Part shown: one piece after another, positions 39,670 to 48,100 of the stretch
How positions within the stretch are numbered: position 1 is the stretch's first letter
Layout: every line of letters starts with the position of its first letter
Assembly: GCA_037176885.1 (NCBI GenBank)
Contig: JAWWNJ010000011.1
Location: 2,046,001-2,110,000, forward strand
DNA length: 64,000 bases
Reading direction: 5' to 3'
DNA from: Favolaschia claudopus
Lineage: Eukaryota; Basidiomycota; Agaricomycetes; Agaricales; Mycenaceae
Notes under the pieces: model-generated
Told to the model about the DNA's origin: nothing
Seen by the model: the letters and a program-made list of their open reading frames with translations, nothing else
The model's database searches: none
Made by a program: the position numbers and the translations under genes

Positions 39670-40587
39670 TTATGGCAATATGCGTGTCGTTTTAGCGCCA
39701 GACACTATTCTGGCGGTGTAACGGTCTGTATTGGCCTGGTGCCAGATCAGCCAGACGCGTTGAGTTTTGCTGATGAGAGGAAAGTAGGCGTCGCGCTGGA
39801 CAACGGGAGAACGCTGACGAGTTTCAGCTCTCGGATTCACACGACGCGCATCCCGGTTGGAGACTGTCGTATTGCTCGACGACGCCCTCGGGGAAGTAGA
39901 ACGGCCTCCCGCTCGATGACGGGCGTCTGACCGACTACCGCTTCTGCTTTCACGCTGCTGAAAGCCTCGAGGTTCTCTGGGGGGTTCTCTCCCATTGCCC
40001 CCTCGCGGATTCGACGCCATACCCATGCGCTCTTCCAAGGAAGGTTTCGGTGGGTTTGAAGAGGGGAGAATCATGGCGACGTTTCCGACTCTGTCCACTA
40101 ACTTTCCTTTCTGTTGGGGTGGAGGACCCCTCGGAAAATTTCCTGGCAAGGCGATTCGATCTAGGAGAGACGGCGTTGAAGGTTCCCCGCCCTCTGAGCC
40201 CGTTGTCGTAGTGAGCTGGGAGGAAGATGCTGCTCCCGATTGAAGGCTGGAACGCGATATGATGGTAGAAGGCGGAGGAGACGTGAACGAGGAGGGAAAG
40301 GAGATTTCGCTACTTCCTGTCGTACTGGGAGCTTTGGGGAAAACCACCACCTCCTTCACGACGGTTTCGTCGACGTCCATGGGGACGGGAGCGTTTTCCC
40401 TCAATAGTCGAGCGACTCGTTCCACAGCTTCCCTTGCGGATCGCCATTCTTGCGACGAAGGTGATTGGGGCAACGCTTTCATCAAGTCCGAGTTGTAGCG
40501 TTCCAGACTCTCGTTGCCAAAGTACGGCTTCGCGGTCTGTGCGCCACTCTCTCCGTCGAAGACTTCTCCTGGTCGCGGGGCGCACAC
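39670..40587 (-). CDS. Gypsy accessory ORF 2 (about 305 aa), low-complexity tail
   Basis: Overlaps the end of accessory ORF 1 in another frame. Sense improves in this frame from about 40585 (PYFGNESLERYNSD), while ORF 1 turns into Arg/Thr-rich nonsense there, so a one-base frameshift probably splits one original gene. The first listed codon is GTG, not ATG. The middle and end are Ser/Pro/Arg-rich and look disordered (REPRGFQQRESRSGSRSD). No known domain. Confidence 0.5.
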   Translation of the reverse strand: MCAPRPGEVFDGESGAQTAKPYFGNESLERYNSDLMKALPQSPSSQEWRSAREAVERVARLLRENAPVPMDVDETVVKEVVVFPKAPSTTGSSEISFPSSFTSPPPSTIISRSSLQSGAASSSQLTTTTGSEGGEPSTPSLLDRIALPGNFPRGPPPQQKGKLVDRVGNVAMILPSSNPPKPSLEERMGMASNPRGGNGREPPREPRGFQQRESRSGSRSDARHRAGGRSTSPRASSSNTTVSNRDARRVNPRAETRQRSPVVQRDAYFPLISKTQRVWLIWHQANTDRYTARIVSGAKTTRILP

Positions 40588-42008
40588 GCCTTGTATTGCT
40601 CGCGTACTTGGGAAAGTGTTTCCACGAAGTCCTCCTCTTCGTCTTCGTCCGAGAGGAAATCATCCTCGACTGATCTACTGATGGGGGTCTTCATTCTACC
40701 CTCCAGCGAATTGGACAAGGCACGGTAACGCCAGAAGATAGCTATCCCATTGAATATGCCATAGCGGTATAGCCTCCTACAAGAAGCCCTTTCCTTCTTC
40801 GTCGTTATAGGCCGTATACTCCATGTCCGGAAATCTTTCATAAACACGGGCATGTCCTTAGGGATAACTTCCTTCGTTCCTTGAGGAGGTGGTTGTGACT
40901 CATTCAACTCCTCTAGGAAGTACGAGTACTGGAAGATGCGATTGAACCCCGGGTCACGCAACAAGTCTTCCGGAATTTGGTCCGCTTTCTCCTCGCCCAA
41001 CGTTAGGCGTCTTTCCTTGAATGCTGCTAGAATGCTGGGCGCCAGACAAGCGAACCTAGCGTCGACTTCTTCTTTCGCGGTCCAAGGGTAAAGGACAGGC
41101 ACATTGTTAGCCAAAAGGAACGAGATATTGAGTTCTTTCCAGTCGCGCGCCAGGTGGGTTAAGATCCCTCGTTTCTCGAACTTCCACAACGCGTAACCCG
41201 TAAGTAGCGTTATGGTGTCGCGCTTCAAATCTCTATCCCACTGGAAACAGGCAGCCATTCTCCAGTTGAAGAACCCTAGGTAGTCCAACATGGCCCTCCT
41301 CGCCGTAGCCACCAACGCCATCGCGTCTTTCTTCAAGGTGCGGCTCGAATGTAAACGTTCCAAATTGAATCCCGAAGGACGTGGTTGTCGATTAGTGAAC
41401 GGAGCACGGGACAGAATGTCCTGAGCAGCGTAGGCAGCTTCATTCAGGTCTTTCTTGAACTTCTCTCTCCACTGTTCTTTGACGACATAGACACCGTGTG
41501 CATTGTACGAAAGAAACTCCTCCTGGTCGGGTTGCAAGAACCAAGGGTCGTCAAAAGCCGGATTAGATTTTATCGGTATCCAAGCTCTGAAGTCCGTATC
41601 GTGATGATGCCAATCGGGATACAGCGAGAATTCCATAGACGCGTAACAGCCGTTGTCTGTCAGCTGGGCGGAGCCAGCATGGTAATTGAATCGATTTATG
41701 CAGTTCATGGCCCCCGCCGGAAGGAGGTCCAGGGAGCAATTCAATCCGACCCAAGGAACGTCATCGACCGTACGCAGGTCGGAGTCGGGGATGCGGCCGC
41801 TCTCGTCAGAAAATAGATAAGTGGCGGCCATCTTCGTCTCGTTCCGTTCGATAAGGTATCCTAGGTCTGGAAAGCCAGAACCGGGAACCCAACGTCTTGT
41901 CCTGAATTTGGATAGCCAAATACGGGGTAGGGACGCTCGAAGGTCGTCGGAGTGAAGATGAAAGAGAAATGAGAAAAGCGTCTCGTGAGAATTGTTGGAT
42001 CCTCCCAC
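40482..42008 (-). CDS. Gypsy accessory ORF 1 (about 508 codons), unknown function
   Basis: Begins 98 bp after the Gag-Pol stop, on the same strand. The first codon of the open frame is GTG at 42008; the first in-frame ATG is 41831 (MAATYLFSDES). It is globular in composition, with aromatic-rich stretches such as FNYHAGSAQLTDNG and SLYPDWHHHDTDFRAW, then helical parts and an acidic segment (LSDEDEEEDF) before the probable frameshift near 40590. I recognise no domain. Position after pol is where envelope-like or captured genes sit in other LTR elements, but no signal peptide or membrane anchor is seen. Confidence 0.6.
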   Translation of the reverse strand: MGGSNNSHETLFSFLFHLHSDDLRASLPRIWLSKFRTRRWVPGSGFPDLGYLIERNETKMAATYLFSDESGRIPDSDLRTVDDVPWVGLNCSLDLLPAGAMNCINRFNYHAGSAQLTDNGCYASMEFSLYPDWHHHDTDFRAWIPIKSNPAFDDPWFLQPDQEEFLSYNAHGVYVVKEQWREKFKKDLNEAAYAAQDILSRAPFTNRQPRPSGFNLERLHSSRTLKKDAMALVATARRAMLDYLGFFNWRMAACFQWDRDLKRDTITLLTGYALWKFEKRGILTHLARDWKELNISFLLANNVPVLYPWTAKEEVDARFACLAPSILAAFKERRLTLGEEKADQIPEDLLRDPGFNRIFQYSYFLEELNESQPPPQGTKEVIPKDMPVFMKDFRTWSIRPITTKKERASCRRLYRYGIFNGIAIFWRYRALSNSLEGRMKTPISRSVEDDFLSDEDEEEDFVETLSQVREQYKACAPRDQEKSSTERVAHRPRSRTLATRVWNATTRT

Positions 42009-42105
42009 GCTACGCGAGTTAACGGCATAAATACAGAGAGAGAGTGAGAGGCATAGGATAAGATAAGAAAAGCAAATAAATACTTTCCACTGTTCGTGAG
42101 TAATC

Positions 42106-45100
42106 TCACAAACGGTGTTTTGATCTGTACGCGGACAATAACGTCGGCGCGTTGGTCAGATCTTTTGCTGTCTTCCACTCGTCAAATTGAGGCCCGTATC
42201 CTTTCCATCTCACCAAAAATTTGATCGTTCTCCCCTTCCTTAGCTTCTTATGCCCTACTATCTCTTCCACCTCATATTCGGGAACTTCATCTATGGATAA
42301 CCTCGTGTCCGGCATCACCGTCCTCTTTCCAAACTTTGGGTCCGACTCCTCGTACTTCTTCAGATGCTCGACGTTGAATATCGGGAGCCCTGGGTAGCGA
42401 TTCGACATCCTTAGACGATAGACCATGGGATTAATCCTTTGCATGACCTCGAAAGGCCCAATCCATCGCCTTACGAACTTCACTCCGTCCTTCTTAGACT
42501 CGACCCACTTCAAGGTGTGAGGATTCACCATTACCCGGTCTCCCTTTTTGAAGTGTGGCACGTCCCTTCTTCCCTTGTTATATTGCTTAGCTTGTGCATC
42601 CTGAGCCTTGGCAATCGCTCTCCGAGCGCTCTCGCGGTGCATCGCGAGGGATTTAACGAAGTTATCGGCTTCCGGAAGGGACGAGTATCTCAATTCGCTC
42701 GCATCTCGGTTCTGATTCAAGAGGTCCAACGGAGTTCGAGGTTCGAATCCGTGCAATAAGAAGAGGGGAGTAGCCCCAGTCGACTTATGGGGATTGCTAT
42801 TATACGCCAGCTCCAGTAGGTGCAGCCATTCCGCCCAATCATCCCTTCCCTCGCTCACGTATGCTCTCAGCATTACTTCCAGCAGTCGGTTAACGATCTC
42901 TGTTTGTCCGTCGTGCTGGGGGTGATGCGCAGATGATAGCGCGAGCTTGGTCTTTAAAAAGCGGGCCACTGCTTTCCAAAAGTCGGAAGTCCATCTTGGG
43001 TCTCGGTCTGATATAATCCTGTCACTTAGGCCGAAACGACACACTATATGTTTGACATATAGCTCCGCAAAACCTTCTGCGTCTAAGCCAGTAGTGCACG
43101 GAATAAAAGAAGCATGCTTGGTCAAGCGATCTACCACCACCAGAATGGCATTGAATCCGTCTGACCAAGGTAGGTTCACGATGAAGTCCATGGATATTGA
43201 TTGGTAGGGTCGCGAGGGAATGGGATTTGGAATAAGAAATCCGAAACGCTTGAAATTCGTCGGTTTCGTGTGTTGACACACGTCGCAGGACTTCCCAAAG
43301 CGAATGATATCGTTCTTCATTCTATGCCAGTAGAATTTGGGGCTCAACAGTTCCCAAAGCTTCTCTGGACCCGCATGCGCTGACTCTGCTGGACTCTCGT
43401 GCATTTCGGCCATAATTTCGTTCCTCAGTGACTCCGGGACGCACAGTCGGGGCTGATAATCGGCGTCCCTGAAGAATAAAAGCTCCTGCTCGTCCCTAAA
43501 GAACCTCTGACCCGGGGACCAGCGTGTCCTTACCATCTCGGGATCTGCCCAAATCCGGCCGAATTCTGCGTCCGTTTCGTATGCTCTCTGGAAACGTCGT
43601 AAGAAGCTTGGCTCCAGATGTACGAAAGTATTCGGTGGAGGGTTAGTCGCTCCCCAATATTCTTCCGTCGCTTCCATTGTTTCCAATTCGTCGTCGCTAT
43701 CCTCTTTCCGTTCTTCCTCCGTCATCGGCTGGTCTTGATTCCTGACTCCCGCCGATTTCGGCTCGGGAGCCTCTGCAGCTGCTAAGTCCTCACTTATTCT
43801 GCCATCTTGCCCCCCATCATTACTAGCCGATTGAGTGGAGTCTTCCGCTCGTTTCTGAGCTCGTGTTGTCGCCCACACTGAACTCGTTCCTTCCATGGCG
43901 TCTCGCAAGTCCCAAGCGACGTAGGTGGCCCGTTTTGCTACTTCCTTTTCCTTCTGTCTCTCGTTCCATTCCGCAAGCTTATCGTTCGTAAGTAAAACTT
44001 CGTCGTTGTCTGGACGGGTTCGAGGAGAGACGTGAGAGGGAGCATCTCTGGGCAATCTGGATAGCGGATCAACGTTGGAGTGTATTCTTCCTGCACGATG
44101 AACAATTTCTAGGCCCGGCGCATAGGCTGAAAACACAGCCCCCCACGCCGCTAGTCGTCGATTGGCGTTTTCATACGTGCGAGCCCACTGCAGGGCCGAG
44201 TGATCGGTCACCAGAAGGATTTTCTCTCCTTCAATGAACGGTTGGAATTTGACTAATCCATCTTTGGCCGCCAAAGCTTCCCTCTCCGTCGTCGAGTACC
44301 TCTGTTCTGCACCCTTGAAGGTCCTCGAGTAATAAGCTATGACCCTCTCGACGTGCACTATGCTCTCGTCGAAATTGTCGGCCCACACGTCAGACCAATT
44401 CATATCGTCTGTCTTGTCACTCAGTTTGGTTACGAGCCGTGGGGGAGGTAATCCGTCGTCAAAAGCTTTCCTCAGTCTCTTATACGCTCTAGTTCCTTTC
44501 AGGTCCCCCACTTTGATGGGTTGTACCTGTTGGAGCGCGCAGCCAGCGGCTTCGTTGGACGCATCGGAGTAGAGGCGATACGGCAATCCTTCTATGGGGT
44601 GACCCAGAACTGGGGCACTCCTTAAAGCTTCCTTCGCAGCATGGAAAGCATGCTCTTGCTCTGCCTTCCATTCCCACTTCTGGTCTTTGCGCAAGAGCTG
44701 AAACAGCGGTCCGCAGATGTCCGCGTAATACGGGATGAACGTCGAGAAGTATACCACCATGCCGAGGAACGATTGAAGGTCGGACACTTTACTGGGTCTT
44801 TTCAGCTCCAATATCGCTCTAACCTTCTCTTCGTGTGTCGACAAGCCTAGGCGGGAAACTTGATGACCCAACAGAAGAATCGATGAATAGAATAAATGAC
44901 ATTTCTTGGGCGACAACGTCAATCCGGCTTCCTCGATAGCACCTAATACTTGATCCAAATGCTTGATATGCTCTTCATATGACCTGGAGTACACCACGAT
45001 ATCGTCGATATACACCAAGCAGAAAAGCCATAGGTAGGGAGCAAGTATTCCCTGCATTACTCTTTGAAAGATCGAAGGGCCATTCTTCAAGCCAAAAGGC

Positions 45101-48100
45101 ATTCTCCGGAACTGCCACAAGCCTCTGTGCGTCCTGAACGCCGTCTTTTCGATACTCTCGTCGTCCATTTCGAGTTGCGTGAACCCGGAGAGAGCGTCTA
45201 GGCTGGAGAGAACTTGAGCGCCCGACAGAGTTTGGAGTATCTCTGTTTGTCGAGGAATTGGAAACTCGTCCGATATCGTTGCAGCATTCAGTTTTCGGTA
45301 ATCCACACAGAATCGTGGTTTCCCATTCCGATATGCAATGACTACCGGGGCGCTCCAGGGACTTTTAGAGGGTTCTATCACTCCCATTTCGAACCATTTA
45401 TCCATCTGCTCGTCTATGACCGCTTTTTTAGCTGGAGAGCTGCCGTACATCGGTACTGCTATGGGTTCTTGTCCCTCTTTCAGTCGTACGTGGGCTTTGG
45501 AATCTGGCATGTGTCCTAACCTCCCGTCGAAACCAAAAGCTTTGACTCGTTTCCGTAGCATCGCCCACGCTTCCTCTTTCAAGTGCTCGGGCAAAGAGCC
45601 CACATCTATGAACTCCTCCATACGGTCGGATGGGTAAGTGTCGGGATCAGGCATAGCCGCGGTTTTTGGGCCATAGTCTTCAGGTTCGTTCGTCTCCTTC
45701 ATCTCATCCGGTTCCGGCACGCCAGACCCGAAGTTCGTTCTAGCGAATATCCTCTCAGATTTGACTCCCAGTTCCGTGTAGTCAGTACAAGGAGCGGCCT
45801 GTTTTCGACTCCTCGGTTTAGTCGTAGTTCTCGTGTCCCCAGGAACCCCACTACCAGAATTTGTCCGTGTAAAGATCCTTTCTTTTGGAGCTCTTTCATT
45901 GGTGAAGTCCTTCCTTGAACTAGACGGCGTCTCCGCTTCCTCACTTTGCAATCTGGCTTCCATCAGGTTTCTGTACAAAGTCGCATTGGTCGTCATTTTC
46001 TCTAAATGCTCAGCGTTCTTAGGCTTGTCGAGGAATAGCTCCGGATCTCTCTTCGTGGCTATTATCTCCCCTTTTCGAAGGTACCTCTTACGGGAAGATA
46101 AGTTGGCGACTGGTATGATGGGATTCGATTCCGCCATCAGAACATTAGGCACGGCGAAGTAAGAGTTTTCCTTTCCTACAGTCGCCGTTTTCTCAACGAG
46201 ACAATCCTTCCCTTCCGTCAAGTGTCCAGTGACTCTGATATTCGTTGAAGATTCTGGTTTAAGGAGGTAGTCCTGCGCGACTCGCAAATGACCTTCCTCT
46301 TGCACCTGTCTCTTTAACTTGCGTTTACGTTTCACTTGACTCTGACGGTGAATCTTCGTCCTTAGCAAACGATTCGCAGCTGACTCAACCAAGTGTCCTT
46401 GTTTCCAATCCTCCGTTCTACCGACTCCTTCAGCCTTGACCGAATATCCTTCTGGGAAAGAGATCCTAGTGCCCTCCTCTGCTTCGCGGTTCACCGTAAT
46501 GCCATAGGAGCGATGGTAATCTTCTCCTAGTAAGATGGGTACGCTCATGCCCGGAACCACGTAAGCTTCAGCCTCTGTTTCTATCATCTCTCCCTCCTCT
46601 GACAGGACTAAGACAGCGATGGTGATGAAACCGCTGATATTCGATTTTCCAGAGGTCAGCTCGCATAATTTCATCTTCTGTCCTTGTCTCAAAGGTGGTC
46701 GATTCTTTAACGATAAATACAGATCTTCAGAGATCAACGTGATATCGGCGCAAGAGTCTAGGCGTAAGTCCAGGGCTGGATTTTGTAAATGTCCAATCCA
46801 TCCTCTCATCGACAAAACTGAAACTCCCAAAGCGGATTGGCCCGGAGCGAATTTCCTGATCTTTTTCAGTCGGATCGGAGTAAGTTCTGGCGGAGGGGGC
46901 GCTAATTCCAGCACTGCTTCCCTCTCAGCGGCCTTGGCTTCATGTTCCCATTCTTCCTCTTCGTCGTCCGTGCCCGAGTCATACTCCTCCAACGCAGGCA
47001 TTTGCCCTTCTGAAGTCCAGTAAAAATCATCTTCTTCTACTTCTCCAGATTCCTCTGGATACCAAGATGACTCTTCTATCAGATAGGCTTCCGCCTTCGG
47101 TCTCAAACGATCCTCCTCTAAACTCTCATCTTCTACTTCTTCGATCCAGGTTTTGTTGGTCTTATGTGCCCTTTCTTCGTGACTCTCCTTCTGATTCATC
47201 ACGGAATTTGCTAGCACCGCCCTCTCAAAACCCGACTTGGAGAATTTGGAAAAGTCTACGTTGTCGCCAGCTAGCCTTTGATTCAAAAGGACCACGTAGG
47301 CTCCTTTGTACATCGCTTCTAGCTCCTCCTGATCTTGTGACGAGACTACGTGATTCGCTGAACGTTTCACCCCGTTCTCGTAGACGGCCCAATCCGGACA
47401 TTCTCTGTCCCAGTGATTGGCGCTCCCGCAAACTTTGCACGGAGACGGAGGCAGTTTACCCATTTTCGTTACGACGTGGTCGTTCTTCGGATACGGGTAT
47501 CCTCCTTTGGGTGGATTTCGCTGTCGTTTCTTAAATGTCTGATACACTTCTCTGACCGTAGCATCATCCATCCCCGTGTAGTTATGATTCTCGAGGGAGT
47601 ATTCTTCTGCTAACGACGGGGTCGTCTCTTCCGCCTCTGTTTGCTCGGAGCGTTGAACCTCTCTCGTACCTTCTCCATCCTCTTCCAGCTTTGATCCCAG
47701 ATTTACTTTCCTATCCCTAGAACTTTCCATTCGGACTCCCAGCTTCCGAAGAGCGGACGAAAGCTGGTCCAGCGATAGGGTCTCCCCTCGTCTCGCTGCC
47801 TCTATGAGCGCTTCTTCGTGTTCCGTAGCTTTTGCAAATAAGGTGAGAGTGTTTGGGATATTCTCCACGACTAGGATGGGTCCCCAGCTTACGGGTGCTT
47901 TCAGCATGATAGTGTATACCTCCAACGGTCCTCCGTCATCCGTATTAGCCAGCATTCGCGCGTACATGGCCCTTCTGCCTATGAATTCCCTCGGCGTTTC
48001 TCGGGTATGACCTTCTTGTCTGAATTTTTGTAACTCAAAGACTCGATTCATGTTCAGCTGCCATAGTCTCCCCAGAAACGCTTCCTTAATGCTTCTTATG

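Noticed and set aside
37540..42008. Envelope glycoprotein of an errantivirus-type element
   Set aside because: Position fits, but no signal peptide, membrane anchor or Cys pattern is visible in the accessory ORFs.
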